NCBI GenBank assembly: GCA_039619475.1
Contig: CM077115.1
Location: 398,322,557-398,386,556, forward strand
Direction: 5' to 3'
Source of the DNA: Icerya purchasi
Lineage: Eukaryota > Arthropoda > Insecta > Hemiptera > Monophlebidae
Length of the DNA stretch: 64,000 bases
The notes under the pieces are model-generated. The model saw only the letters and a list, made by a program, of their open reading frames with translations, did not search any database and was not told the origin of the DNA. The position numbers and the translations under genes are program-made. Shown here one piece after another: positions 1-13,220 of the stretch (positions are counted from its first letter, which is position 1; each line of letters starts with the position of its first letter).

Positions 1-8
1 TTTATTTA

Positions 9-500
9 ATTTTTTTTTGAAAGTTAAAATAAGAGGTTGAATCGAGAGACGATTAGAGATGGAGAATAGGAAAGATTGAAGGACAGGGATTACAGCTGGA
101 GATGGGAAAGAACGGATAAAGGAAGAATTACAAGGAGCAGGAAGACCCAGTGATAATTAGAGTACAAAACAGAGCGGTCGGAAGCAAGGACAGAGTATTC
201 AAAGAAGATGTAGTTTGCAATATATAGTGGAGTAGTGATAAAACTGTGAAGGGGCCAATATCGGGAGAGGAAAACATAGAAAAACCAAAAATGTAAAGAG
301 GGGAGAAAAAAGTGATTAAACCGCATATGATTAAAGAAACGATTGTGGAGCGCTGATAGGAGGTGTATTGAAACCACGACTGAGGACAACAGGCTGTATT
401 TTAAGATAATGAGAGACACGATTAGAAAATACAGAAAGATTTTAGTCCGACCACAAAGTAACGAAATATGCAGTACTGTACTCAAAAAGTTCCCCCCCCC
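9..500 (-). pseudogene. Family A non-LTR retrotransposon, 3' fragment (copy 1)
   Basis: Read on the minus strand, this encodes the C-terminal tail that recurs in seven other copies in the window. The recognisable part is an FEYS-x(3)-SDRSVLYS stretch, equivalent to FECTYIASERSSLYS in the best copy at 42.1 kb, followed by a PSPAVIP...LQSFLFSISNR ending. Only the region after RNase H is present, and the frame is interrupted. The A-rich end (T-run at 9-18 on the plus strand) is where a poly(A) tail would lie. The family is an APE-endonuclease/RT/RNase H non-LTR element of I/R1 type. This copy is a dead 5'-truncated insertion. A C-run/A-run tract at 491-517 marks its 5' side. Confidence 0.6.
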
Positions 501-517
501 CAAAAAAAAAAAAAAAA

Positions 518-1329
518 TTTACGTTTATTAGTAAAGGGCGGGGACGACTGAAATACGCGCCAACGTGGCGACTAAAAATGGCACCGAAACAAGTATCGTC
601 ACGTTGTAAGTAAATGCCCGATAAACGCAACGTAAAATGAAAGGACATAACAGAATTTTATTATTACCCATTTGTATAGTCATTCGTTTTTCGTGCGTTG
701 AAAAATGATGCCCTATCGAGTCTAGTTGTCGAAAACGATCTTTACGAATAGAATAATGAAATACGAAAATCAATATTTATTAATTATTAATACATTTCCG
801 GAAAAGTTAACGAACAAAGCGAATAAACTTAAACGAAAATATACTTAATGACGACAGAAAAATATTTCAAAACAACAGTAAAATTCAAATTGATTACTTT
901 TTGTAAACATAAATCATTGAAAACACTTTTGTTCAGAAACATTCCATTTAAATCCGTTAGACTTAAAGTACCATTATGGAAAGCCTAACTTCATAATCCG
1001 TGATACCACCTTATCAAGGATATCCATGGGACTTCGTTTTACGTCGTTCTTTGAAAAAAGTAACAATTTACCATCTCCGTGTTTACAACTTTTCGGCGTA
1101 ACTTAGTAACACGGAAAACGTGTAATAGGATTTTTCTATTGGCCCTAGCGTAACATGAATGTCAACGTCAGCATTACGACGGAGCAAATATGGAAAAATC
1201 ATTATGCAATATGTAACACTTTTTTGTAGCATTTTAAAATGAACTGCTACGCAAACCTTTAAATTGTTACTACTTTCTTTTTAAACAATGTTCCTTCTAT
1301 GGAAGTATTATAGAAGAACTAGAGCATCT
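518..1329. other. Unassigned AT-rich spacer
   Basis: I see no gene or recognisable repeat here. The open frames are short and have no family resemblance. Confidence 0.4.
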
Positions 1330-1867
1330 GCCTCTTGCAGTTCATATTTCCTCCGGATAGCCGTCTATGGCTCTAAAGGGTAATGAAACGGCGGATTCTT
1401 TAACTCGATTGCTGCGTTATCCTATCTCTGTTTCTTTGAAATTCCCGTTTCTAATTTGCTTCTCCTAATGTTCCTTCTTTTTCCAATAAATTTTCACCTT
1501 TTCAATCCTCCTGCTCGCCCCTGGTTTAATGAGTTTCCTATTATTCATTTACGCCTTAATCATGCTACCATTTTCACGTATGATTACCCTCTCGAAACTG
1601 TGGATCTTTACTCTAATTACGAATCTATCAGTGATACCAACGGTATTTTATTTGAATGTTACTTTCTCTTTCGACCGAACATACTACTCTGTATTTTAAT
1701 TATTGCCCCGTTACGCTGTCTACACCTTATCCATTCCCTCACCGCCCCGTGTACTTAGTACCCTCATTCTGTCAATTTCTGACCGAATAACTGAGTCTTC
1801 TCCTTCTAGTCGTTTCTAGACAAAAGTCCTGTGTCGACGTGATCCCTCAAAAAAAAAAAAAAAAAAA
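1330..1867 (+). pseudogene. Family A non-LTR retrotransposon, RNase H end and tail with poly(A) (copy 2)
   Basis: The fragment begins in the last part of an RNase H domain: PSMALKGNETADSLT at about 1361-1406, where GNExAD holds the last catalytic aspartate. It then runs through the PARPWFNEF region and the tail with ILFECYFLFRPN, and ends ISDRITESS. A short 3' UTR is followed by a poly(A) tract at 1849-1867, which fixes the 3' end. The frame shifts several times and 5' EN and RT are missing. It is a standard 5'-truncated LINE insertion with no coding capacity. Confidence 0.65.
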
Positions 1868-3224
1868 CAAAAAAATCATCCGACTACCATTATCGAAGAG
1901 TCGAGTTTTTATTGTAACGGCATCTAATTGAAAAACTAATCAGCTTGTGTGTACCTGTTGACATTTACGCGCGTAGAAAAGTGGAAAGTAATGGATACGA
2001 AATTAATAGAGCGATTATATGGCGACTTTGGGAAAGCCTGAAAAAATTCGCGGCCGCAACAAAACATACTCAGAAGGTAACTAGAACAACAACTATGGGT
2101 CGTTGTTAATGTAATGTACCATGTCCGAAGATTATAAATCGGAAAAGGCCAAAGCATAGGACCGATCATCACGTGTAACGTGTAATATTTGTCGTAGCGT
2201 TCAATTACGAGTATTGGGCAATTTATCAAAAGCCGGCAAGTAGCTGCGCGCTGTAAGTCAAAAGCTGACCGAAACGAATGATTTATGTGCGGCCGGAAAT
2301 TCGAACTGGTATTTGTCTTGCCGTAGCATTTTAGCTTCAAAGGACGTCCGCGAACTGAACCGGCACCTCGGCCGTAAATTGTTAATTTCGCTCGCACTGG
2401 TCACTTAACAACTTTCTCTTTCATTACGAATCTACTTACAAAGGCTATTCATGCAAAATTAATTCTTCCTTTACATGTCAGCTTCCTTTTTTTTTTTTTG
2501 AAACGGCTTCAACGCGAGTACCAGAAAAAACCCCTAATGAATTACCGTAGCCAGCGTGAACAATTTCACCGTATCAATTCATTTTTTGTTGTTTTATTTT
2601 CTTTTTATTATTTCGCCGCAGTTCGTGATTAATCGGATCACAAAAGTCTTTTCGGTAAAGATACTTATAGATTCTTACTACCTCGGTGATTAGTAGGTAT
2701 AGTAGTAAAGTAGGAGACGCTCAAACAGATGGATAGTCGATAGCATGTATCGCGATATTGATTTGAAAGTTCTGCACCGAAATCCATCAAACGGTTAAGA
2801 AAAGTACTAAATACAAGAAAGGCACGCGCGAAAGAGATTTTATTGGGTATTTCATTAGACATGCCTCGAAAAGAGATATTAGCGTTCGATAATTGTACGT
2901 TAATGTGTGCGTCAAAAATTCTCAAGGCTTAGAAAAAAATATATCATTTCGAAGCAGTTTAATTAGAAAATAATTCGGTTCACTTTATTAATAAGAATAT
3001 TAATGTATTTTTTGAATTTATTTTTCTGTTCATCTCCCACGGGCATTATAAGCCAACATAAGAGACGATAGTTTTCGAATATTTTCACTGAAACGTGAAA
3101 GACCGCTGCCTTGGGCTAGCTGAACAAATTCACACCGTTAACTGTCACTGTGCGCGAATATGTCATACAATTTTTAGATCGGATATAAAATAATCGGTCA
3201 CATTGACTAAAGAAAAACAAAAAA
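1868..3224. other. Unassigned spacer
   Basis: No supported gene. A 153-codon minus-strand open frame at 1936-2397 has no motif I recognise and no splice context, so I do not call it. Confidence 0.35.
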
Positions 3225-5180
3225 TAGCTTTTTTTCTTTGTGGAGGAGGGGCTCACCAGCAAACGAGGATTGACCCAAGCACTAATTAAAGATGAAGGTA
3301 GCAAGGACAAGCATTGTATTCAATGAAGGAAGAGAAAGTATGAAAGGAGTACTATAAGGAGTGGGAAGATTTAGATGTAATAAATCATGGTACAAGAGAG
3401 AGCGTTCAATAAAAAAACACGGATAATCAAACAAGACGCGGTTAGCATCGCAGAAGGTGAAGGAGAGGTCGAAAAACGAGATATAGATGAAGGAAGAAAA
3501 GAATGGTGAAAACGTAAGCGGCAGATGGAAATAATAGCGACGCGGCAAAGAGAGGCAAAAACTTGAACCAATCTCAAGATTGAGAAGAGGATTGTATAAA
3601 GAGGTAAAGGGATTAGAAAAATAGGAGTATGAGTTTTTTTTGTTTTTTTTTTTTTTTAAATAAGTTGCGGGTCCCACAAGGCATCCCAACACTCTGATAT
3701 AGTTTATTCATAAATATAGTTACAAAACTTCTTAATACTTAATATTATACACAGGATACATATATTATTACATTTGACCAATATCTGTCTTCAGGACCGT
3801 ATCTAAGGGGGAGTTTTCCAGCCCCCCCCGATAGGAATGACATTAACGATATGCCAGGAGAACGAAGTTTAGCTAATGCGGAAGAAGGAGTTGCATATTG
3901 AGATAGAGAATTTTCCGAAAGATTTTTTAATACCAAGAAGGAGAAACCGAGTTAGAAGCTCTGTTAAGAACAGAATGAAGTCATTCATATTAAAATCAGA
4001 AGTTAGTACGGGGAATGAGTAGAAGAAGGGAAGAAAAGAAAGTACTCATCAAAATTAGGAACGTAAGGAGGAGCAATAGAGTCCGTAAAAAGGATGAGTT
4101 TGTCTAGAAGAAGGTTATTGTGAAAAGGGCGCCCTGATAGAGGGAAAGTCAAGAGTCGTAAGACGGGAGAAAGAGAAGTAAAACTTTTTCCAGGAATTAC
4201 TTTTAGCAGATATGAGAATGAATCTAGCTTTGGCATTGGTTTGTTCGTGAAAAATGAAATTGGCGGGAGAGGGATGAAAGGAAAGGTTTTAAAAGTTGCT
4301 GCTAGGCCTTGATCAAAGATAGCTTTACATTCGTCATTCTACCATAGTGAGGAGGACAATTTCCAGTGAGTGGGCGACCAGGAATAGAAGGTAGAAAAAG
4401 ACTAGAGTATATATTACGTGAACGACGGAGTAGTAAGAAGAAAGAAGAACAGAGAGGCCGAGAGAAGTAGGAAGATAAGAATGGACTGTAAAACGAAAGA
4501 GGAACCAATTCGTTTTTTGTTGATTCCATATAGGAGATAAGGAACGATTTGAAAATGCTGTAGAGGATTCATACAGGGAGATAACAATAGGGATATGATC
4601 GCTACCAAAAATGCTGTCCAAGCGGTTTCAGCCGCACTGAACGGAGAGAAACTGAGCGAGAGAGGTGCGATATCAAGCGAACTGAAGGATGGAGGATTTT
4701 TAAAATATGTAGGAGAAGAATCATTAAGGATTACAAGGTTATTATTAACGATAAAGTCGTGAAGAAAACGAGATTATTAAGGTTATGCTGAAACAGCTCC
4801 ATAATAGGGAGCAGGGATTGAAATCACCGGCAATTATATATTTTCGATGCTTAAGGATAGGAGAACATCACTAAGAATACACAATTTGGCGAAACATAGA
4901 TCGAAACGATGTTTACAAAATTGCGAATGTTTTAGAGGGATGGAAATATACACTATGTCTGGGGAATGATCGTTAGAAACGGAAGAGGAAGGAATGGAGT
5001 GGATACGAAAATAAATGTTAATGTTGATTAAAATTGCCGCACCACCGTAGCCGTCCGTATGATCTGCGGGAATTAGGTTAAAACCTGAAATAGACATATT
5101 TCGGGAGTTTGAATGCCATGTTTCTGAGAGTAAAACAATAACAAAATTGAAGGATTGAAGAAGCGGAAATTCCACTGTAA
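3225..5180 (-). pseudogene. Family A non-LTR retrotransposon with endonuclease domain (copy 3)
   Basis: This is the most 5'-complete copy of family A. In minus-strand order it shows the APE-type endonuclease N-terminus (LSETW at 5130-5116, DGYGGAAIL at 5055-5029), the endonuclease C-terminal SDHIPI motif (4603-4586), the linker to the RT (IAPPYVPNFDEYF near 4100-4060), a possible RT entry motif (KLRSPGI near 3880), and then the family tail (FCDANRVLF...ERSLLYHDLL...LPTPYSTPFILSLPS, about 3460-3320). The catalytic core of the RT and most of RNase H are deleted between about 3.9 and 3.6 kb. Every domain is frameshifted relative to the next. Endonuclease would nick target DNA for target-primed reverse transcription; this copy cannot make it. 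Confidence 0.7.
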
Positions 5181-8100
5181 TATTTTTGAACTTTACATTC
5201 GTAATAAAAGGCTATAGAGAAAGTAATGGAAAGGAGAGCGGCATAAGTAGAGCCTAAGGATTAGGAGAGTAGGATCTGCCCCTCTGTTAGTTTCGTAGTG
5301 GACGTTATCAAAGAAATGGTACTTTCCCAATAGTTTTATAATTTTAGTCGCGAATGATAAAAGTTTAGAAAAAGCAAAGGCAATTCTCAACGGAAAACTT
5401 TCATCTTCCGATTGAAATATTACATTAACACAACATTGGCAAAATTTATCTAAACGCGTTTCCGCTTATTTTAGACCAGTGCAATATTGTGATAATCGGA
5501 TTTATTATTATTTTCTATCAAAACGTTTAATTTATTTTTCTTTCTGAAACTATAATGAAAAGAACAAATTTTCGCCATTTTCGGTTGGAAGAAATTATTT
5601 TAGCCAAACTCGATGCTTATGCTCTTTAATTATCTCCTCGTACCTAATTCTGATCTTCGAATAGTCGAAAGGGTCAACTCTGCTGGCTCACCTAATCCTA
5701 TTACATACTCGCGTTACAGATAGGCTCCGAACAGAGGTAATTCTATATTCCAAATGAGGGCCAAAGAAGATTTTAAACCATCCTACTAATCGTGAATACG
5801 GTGTAAACGTCGAGTTCAGCCGCGACGGGCACATAAAAGGGCGCGCAAAGGGTACTAGTTTTGCGCGAATTCTTCGTATCTTGTATTCTCTGATGTTTTT
5901 TTTTTTGACACTTGCGAAAATGTATTCAATAATAAATGACCAAGTGTACAGCTGATCAGAATCGTAATTTCCACGCCGTTTCTACAACACGCGGTGCCAT
6001 ACGGAAGAAAAAAAATAAAATTCCTGTTTTATGGGTATCGTCAATTTCGAGGTGATATAAAACAACTCAACAGGGAATGTTTAATGGTTAAGGGACTAAT
6101 AATAATAATAATGTACAGGTAAATAACCGAACAGACATACACGCAGTAATAAAGTACGTGTATAAGCGGTACACTGGCACATTACATTCGAATTAGAATA
6201 AACGAAATCTCGTCCGTACTACATAAAAACAAATACAACCTAATTTACATAAATCTTCAACAAGGATACAGATTTGTTCTTTTTTTCCTTCCTTTCCGTT
6301 TTTTTCTTTCTTTTTTCGATGCATTTACGCACCACTTTTCAAATTAATTCGAAAAAAACTAAGATTGCATTATTTCGCTAATTTTAATCATCCTGAAGCA
6401 TGCGTTGTCGCACTATAAAGTCGGAGATTGTTTCGTCGTCTCATTAAAATGATAGTAAAAATAACCGAAAATTTCAGCCAACAATGTCGACGATAATTCT
6501 GAACGATAAATCGTCAATCGAATCACAAAAATTCGTAATGTCGATAAACGCAATGCTGACAGTGAATTAGTCATACAGTGAGGAATACGAAAAAAACCGG
6601 TTCAAGTTGAATCTCGCTTCTTTTTTTACTCAGTTATATTGATCGTAATCGTCGATTTCTTTCGAATAGCAAACACGAAACTTTCAAGTACTGAGCAACT
6701 AAAGGGAGGCACCTGATAATCGATTAGAATCTATATATATATATATTGTTACGATTTTAGGATTTTCGGTCCTTCTTTGATAAAAGTACGTAATAATTTT
6801 AAACAACCAAAAAAAAAGTTATACCGGACAAATTGCGGGCGCCAGCAACACTTGCCCACGGTGTGTTGCAACCGGAATCGTTCTGCCGCGCAGAATATTA
6901 GGCTTTTATGATAAGTAAAAAAACAACTTCGCGAGCCCGCCGTGAAGTGACGGTAATATCTTCGCGACAGAGATATTGCGATCTCCCAAACACACGCGTT
7001 CAATAAAATATTTCTAATGTTGCAAATCGCGTATATTACAAAATTTACAAAAAAAAACACAAACAAACGGACGCATACAGGCATTGATGCAGACTAGAAA
7101 ATTATACGAAAAAAGTGTGACTGAACATAAAATTTCTTCACCGGAATTAAAATTGATTTCACGGAAAAGTAACCCGACGACTAGATAGTACGCGATTAAA
7201 ACGGTAACACAGGTAATTGACCGCACAACAAGATTTAACACATAAGACGAACGACTAGCTCAGTTAATTCGCAACAAAACACGGCTTGATATTTTACTCT
7301 AAAACTAACGGTACATTACCGAATCCTTATCAATTAATACGATAGTCGTTACAGCGCTCATCTTCACACACGGCTCACGCGGCCGACAGGCACTATCCTG
7401 TTGTCGCGGACCACACATACCAGGACACTTACACAACCCCTAACACTACCCGAGCCGAGAAATTCGCCGAGAATCGGAAATTACCTATTCGGTCGTGTAA
7501 ATATCCCGGCCGTATTCTCTGATGACGATAAATAATAGAATTGATGCCGAGAGGAGATCGAAAATGAATGATTTTAATCGGAGAATAATTTCTAGCTCGA
7601 CATCATCGCGCCAGGTAAATACCGAATCCGTATCACCATTAATATATATATATATATGTATATACACGATCACTATATGGTTTCAATCGTGAAATTAATG
7701 CTTGTCCAATCGGATTTGCTACTTTGGCATAATTTAATTGACCAATAGCATCGCTGAAATCGCTTAAATTAATGTAAACATACAAAATGTATGAATCCTG
7801 CGAACAATTTACAAATTCGCTTTATTTTCGATAATATTTTCCCGCTACAAAATCTATTATGCACCCGACACACGTCGCTCTTCAGATCGATTAATAATCC
7901 TTCCAGCAACCCGGGTATTTTCCTACGCACATCGTACGAAACTTTAAAATGTCTTCTTTCGGGGTGAACGTGAAGAGATGTTTACATTTCCGTCGAATCT
8001 TTAAAATAATCAATTTATGCTAACCTCATTGATTCAGTTTAATCACGCAATTCACACAGTCGACGTCAGATGGTGACAGGAGGAGATCCAGTCTGTCTCT

Positions 8101-8759
8101 AATTATAGTTGTATATACACGTATATAATCTTTTTATCGACCATTCTCGTACGTTCACCAAACTAAAGTCTACTCGATTCAGCTCTAAGGATTCTGTTCG
8201 GTTTTCAAAATGGAAATGATGTGTAACCCATTTTTTGACTTGATAATTTTTTTGTTCCTTCCGAGCTACTATCGTCACTTTTTCAAGCCCACACATGGCC
8301 GCAGAGCAAGGTGATATTCAGAAATTCAGTTTCAACTCTTTCACATTTTATCTATTCTTATTTGCAATAGAGCCTTTTTTGCAGCGTGGACACAGATCTA
8401 TTTAAAGACACACCTCATATATCTTCGTTTTTATGCAAAAATCCAAATTGAAATCTGTTTTGCTGTTTTGTTGATTCGTCACTCCCTAATCTCAGTTAAT
8501 CCTGATATCATATCTCTTTATATCATAGTTCTTGTGTCTCTTCTCATTCCTAGAATAGCATCTACCATATGATCGCGCTACTATTTAAAATCAACGATTC
8601 AGCAGAATTTCCTCGCTCACCGACAGAGACTAATGGCAAGAACAAATTACATTGATTCTACAAAAAAAATCCTTTCTCGCATGAATTTCTATTTTCTTTT
8701 CCTTGAGAATCACCGCTCTCTTACATATTTAGAAAATAGCTAGAGATTTTAAATTTCTA
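5181..8759. other. Unassigned region; CpG-richer island at about 7330-7520
   Basis: No gene is supported over about 3.6 kb. The only compositional change is a locally CG-richer, CpG-containing stretch near 7,330-7,520 in otherwise AT-rich DNA. On the minus strand it contains a short ATG frame but no convincing splice sites, so a promoter or first exon is only a possibility. AT-dinucleotide runs lie near 6733-6748 and 7640-7657. Confidence 0.3.
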
Positions 8760-9695
8760 CACGCCCCCGACGTTTTTTCTAACATTTCTGTTGATTATCT
8801 ATTTCCTTCTGTTGCTCCACATCAAGTTCCTGACTTTGATGAATTATATTCTCTACTCCATTTTCGTAAAATTCTTCTCCTCGACCGAATTAAAGACGGT
8901 CTTTTTAAAATCTTTTCGCGCCCTGTCCTTACTTGACGTTTTTAATGCCTTTCTTATCAGAGGCGTAATTCTTCTTTTTTTGCGGTCAAAGTTTAGGAGC
9001 GAACGCGGTGAGTGTAACTCTGAATCAGCGTCGTAATAGTACTCGAAAAAAAAATATATAAAAAATGCAAAGTTTTAAACTTTTCTACGGTTTTGTTAAA
9101 TTTCGCCTAAAAATTTTCCGAGGTAGTTTTTAGCGCTACAAATAAAGAATTAAAAAAAAAAAAATTATTCTACCATTTGTGAAACTACCCGAAGATAATA
9201 TAGAAAATTCATTTTTGTCACAGTGTGTACTCCCCATTTCCACACCGATTTGCTCCGAGTCCCTAGCCATATGGAGATAGAGGGTAATGAAATTGCAGAT
9301 TCTTCGGCTCAGATTGCTTCTTCGTCATCTTCTCGCTTTTATTTCACTAAAACCAACCAACTTTCCTTCTACTTATTCATTTAATCTAATCGTCCTACCC
9401 GGCCTTGGTTTTGCGATTTTCCTCACTTCGCCGTTCCGCTATCATCTCCATCATCTTCATTATAATCTTCCTCCTTCCTCGCGTTCTCGTTTTCTTTTCA
9501 CCACTTTCCCCTAATTGTTCTCTCTAATTAACGGCACGAAACTGTCTGATTGTGCCTCTTACATCTTATTATTGCCGTTGATTTCCATTGTTCCGAAAAA
9601 ATTTAATTTCATCAGTATCTGACGCCGAATACATATCTGATTCTTCTCATTCTCATCGTTTCTAGACTAGGATTCATTGTAAACGCGCCCCCAAA
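8760..9695 (+). pseudogene. Family A non-LTR retrotransposon, EN-RT linker joined to RNase H end (copy 4)
   Basis: The first part (8,780-8,935) translates as VDYLFPSVAPHQVPDFDELY and matches the EN-RT linker of the copy at 3.2-5.2 kb. After unassigned sequence, an RNase H end appears at about 9,265-9,310 (HMEIEGNEIADSSAQIA), followed by the PTRPWFCDFPHFAVPLSS region and the 3' UTR (TTTCTAGAC near 9,660) also found in copy 2. The RT and most of RNase H are absent, so the copy has a large internal deletion as well as frameshifts. It is non-functional. Confidence 0.6.
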
Positions 9696-11040
9696 GGGGA
9701 AGAAAAAGCGACGTGTTTTCAAATATTAATTATGAACCGTCGAAACTCGTTACGTATTGTGCTATTAAGCTAGTGTAATTATTAAATTTGATTTTACGGG
9801 AACTACGAAATTGATATTTCAGTAATGCAAAAGTAAAATATTGCAGTCTGACATACGGCCATAATTCGACTATTATATTATTTATAAAGTGGTTTTTCAT
9901 AAAGGCACTTTCAAATTAATATAATTACATAAGTAATAAATTGACTAGAAAACAATTAATATATTATGTTATTACCACTTTCGACATAAATCGAACTAGT
10001 TTAGCTTTCAGGAGGAAAACCATTGTGAAAATTTAAACTGGGGTAATTATAAAAAATGTGCGCTCGAGAAACACGGCCGTGAAATATCTGACGGCAGAGA
10101 ATATATATATACGAAAAGGTTTGCGATCAGATCTAAATGCGACAGAAAAATTTAATAACCACCGGAAAGAAACACATCCAACGAAAGATTGAATGATAAA
10201 ACGGAACAATGACATCTCTCTGTTCAAAGAGCGTGTTTTAATGTCGTTCTAAGCCGTTCACTAAACGGACAGAGATAATCGTTATTAATATTTTATACGC
10301 GCACCCAAAACAGCCATTGTGTGCTAAAATTATTTACGTTTCTTTCGACCATGCTATCTAATTAACTCGGTATTATCCTGCTTCGGAGATTTCATCTTCA
10401 GCTATTCGTAAATATTTTTAATGGTTGACTTTTAATTTTTTTTCAATTAACAGAAAAGAATACAAAAAAACTCCGATTAAATTTATCATTAGGAGAGAGA
10501 TTTGAATGTGAAAATCAAAAAAAGCGCGTTGTCTAGAATTTTTACAGGAAAACCACTTTTAATTTCCAGCTTCAAGTTTCCCAACAACACCAACGCCTGT
10601 CTAATTTTTTAATTAGAATTTTATTTTAATTTGTTTACAAATATATATCCCGAATATACACACACACACATATATATATCGTACTTTATTCATTAAGAAA
10701 TAAACGATAAAACTAAGTTTTAAAATCAGCAAAACTCACCATGAAACTTCAGTTTCAAGTCGGTTCGAACTGCACGACTCTCTCTAGATTGTTCCGATTC
10801 AAATTCCACTTTAGTGAGCTGCCACGAAACAGTGTGCTAGGCAAATAACGTAAAGCAACGTATGACGGCAGAAAAAAGCATAAAGACAATTGACGCATAG
10901 AAAAGTGTACTTCACCTATACAGGATGAAGTCAGATCATGGAATTGCGTATTTATCACCAGTTCGTATAATCTATTTCGGACATTGATATTAAAATTTAC
11001 CCGCGAGCATAAAGAATACTGTCGCAAAACCAAAGACCAC
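9696..11040. other. Unassigned spacer
   Basis: No supported gene. It contains short AT/CA microsatellites (about 10,640-10,680) and nothing I can assign. Confidence 0.35.
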
Positions 11041-12520
11041 CATAAAGGGACGGAGATCCTGTAGTACTCCTCATACTCTATAAATCTATTATCCGCTCTA
11101 AGTTTGATTACGATAGTTTTCTTTACAGCAACGCATCCCAGTCAAACTGAATACAGTCCAAAATGCAGCCCTGCGCTTATGTCTTGGTATTTTAAATTCC
11201 AGCCCTATTCCGGCGATCCTGGCTAAGTGTAGTGTTCCTCCCCTCTCCCTTCGTAGATACTATCTTGCCTACCGGTTCCTCATTAAGCGCCTTCCTATCT
11301 CCTCAAATAATCTTATTTATTCAAACTATTCCCTACTACAGGATTGGCGTTTTGCCTCTACTAAAATCCCCATTCTCTCCCAGGTTTCCCCACTCGTCTA
11401 TTTAAGTTTGCTCCTTTTGTTATTTCTTTTGATAAACTCCCATATTTTCATTTCAATTTTTTTGACTTCATTCATCCTCCGACTCTGTTCTCCTTGGTTT
11501 AAAGTCTCTCCCCCCCCCCTCATCATCTATTAACGAATTTAACCAGTTAGTAACATCGGCATTCCCCGACCATATACTCGTCTATACTGATGGATCTAAA
11601 ATGGCTCACGGGGTGGGTGCATCGATCTTCATTCCTGCGCTTAACCACTCAAATGTATTTAAATTACCATCATTCTGCTCTATTTACTACGAAGAGTCGT
11701 TTGAAATTCTAAGCGCCATTGAGTTCACTAGTTCTCTTACTGTCTAAACAAATTTTCTTTTGATATCTGGCTCCAGAAGCGTTCTTGATTGTATTTCCTC
11801 TCCTTATATTCATCCTTCTTCGGACCCAGTCATCTTACATGTTCGATCCTTAATTTCTGTCCTCTATCGCTCACGTTCATTGCACATAAGATTCCTATGG
11901 GTCCTCAGCCATGCTGGGATTCATGGTAATGAGAAGGCTGACTACCTTGCTCGTTCGGTTTTGGTTTTCGGGCGTCTTGTCCGACGATTTCCCTCCTCCG
12001 AATTGCTGACTATAGCAAAAAAAATTCAATTTGAAAATTGGAAATCTTTATATGGTTCTTTCATTACAAATCCGCGGCCCTTAAATATTTGTCTATTCAA
12101 TCGTTTCCACCCTCACACCCTGATTCCTAAACTTCCCACACCTTCGTCGCTCTACTATATCCTCTCTTTGTCGCCTTCGCTTTCGTCACAGCTGTCTCCC
12201 TGCTTCTCTTTATCGGTTTTCTATTACTTCCCTTCCCCTCTGTCCATTATGTGTAGATAACAACACACTCGATTGTGACACTGATCACATTTTCTTTGAT
12301 TGTGCATCTTTATCTTCCGAAAGATTGGTACTATACTCAGATCTACTAAAACCCTTAATATCCCCACGCCGTACTGTGCTTCCTTTATCCTCGCCTTTCC
12401 CTCACTGTCTGTTGTCCCTGCTATTGCTAAATTCTTATCTTTAATCCGCAACCGTATAAACATTTAAGCAAATCCCTCATCCTTTTCTTATCTTAATATT
12501 TCGGTTCCCCCACTGCCTTC
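11041..12520 (+). pseudogene. Family A non-LTR retrotransposon, RT thumb to C-terminus with RNase H (copy 5)
   Basis: This is the longest 3' copy of family A. It starts in the RT thumb (LYKSIIRSKFDY, then QNAALRLCLGI and PPLSLRRYYLAYRFLIKRLP), followed by a nearly complete RNase H: YTDGSK near 11,583 (first Asp), EESFEILSAIEF (Glu) near 11,690, then ISGSRSVLD at about 11,763-11,790, and HAGIHGNEKADYLA near 11,910-11,950 (last Asp). Most family members of this type have SDS where this copy has SGS, so one catalytic aspartate is lost. The tail ends LNIPTPYCASFILAFPS...RNRINI near 12,460. Frameshifts separate the blocks. The 3' UTR may extend to about 12,600. Confidence 0.75.
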
Positions 12521-12639
12521 ACTTGGTGCATTGTGAGCCTCTTCGCTCGGATGGTGGCCATAATGGTACTGGGTCAAGGTGGTGCGGATCTTCCCGAGTT
12601 AGTATGAACGCTACGCTATTTGGCGATCATGTTGGCCTC

Positions 12640-13220
12640 TTCCGATGTGGAGTCACTTTCCTTTTTATCCTTAATATATCGTAAGCTCGTCGTCCGCAGA
12701 TTCCGTTTGAATAATGGATAATCAATCATTTTGCTTTTCTGGACGGGAATTGCGAGCACTGTTTTGCAGTCGCAACCGTAGGCGAATAGCGATGTCTTGT
12801 CTATTGCCTCATCGGGCACTGTGGGCACTGCATTGCAGTTGCGGCCATATTGTTGATAAGGATCTTTTTGTGGGCGCCGCCCAACAATCGCAGATATGGA
12901 TAAAAATACTTTTCTTTTTATGCTGGTCACATCGCGCATTTAGTTTAAATAGATATAATATATTATAATCAGGTATAACGGCTAACAAGACATGAGAGCT
13001 TTCCTTTCCTTTAAGGTGTCCTTTATATACACATTTATTTCCCCTCGGACTGCTAATTGCACGAGTTCTAGTACCGATCTTTTTTGACTCCCTTGCTATC
13101 TCTCCATAGTAGGTCTGGCCTTCCCCGTTTTCCCCGAATAACTTTCTTAGTTTCCCCAGTTTTCTTTTGTCCTCCTTCTTGATGGGTAATCGTCCGTAGC
13201 TGACAAGCCCAATAAAAAAT
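12640..13220 (-). mobile_element. Possible solo LTR or retroelement end
   Basis: On the minus strand this region has a clear TATA-type box (TATATAAAGG near 13,033-13,024) about 190 bp inside a non-coding block, and a TGTTGGGCGGCGCCCACA sequence near 12,890-12,873 that resembles LTR/primer-site junctions. Two imperfect copies of a GCACTG..TTGCAGT segment (about 12,758 and 12,825) are spaced some 70 bp apart. No coding partner or second LTR is present, so this is a guess from layout only. Confidence 0.2.

Noticed and set aside
1936..2397. 153-codon minus-strand open frame
   Set aside because: No recognisable domain, no splice context and no repeat partner.
3655..3740. Plus-strand VPQGIPTL resembling RT motif B
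   Set aside because: The surrounding elements read on the minus strand and no other RT motif follows in the plus frames; probably chance, though a tiny nested fragment is possible.
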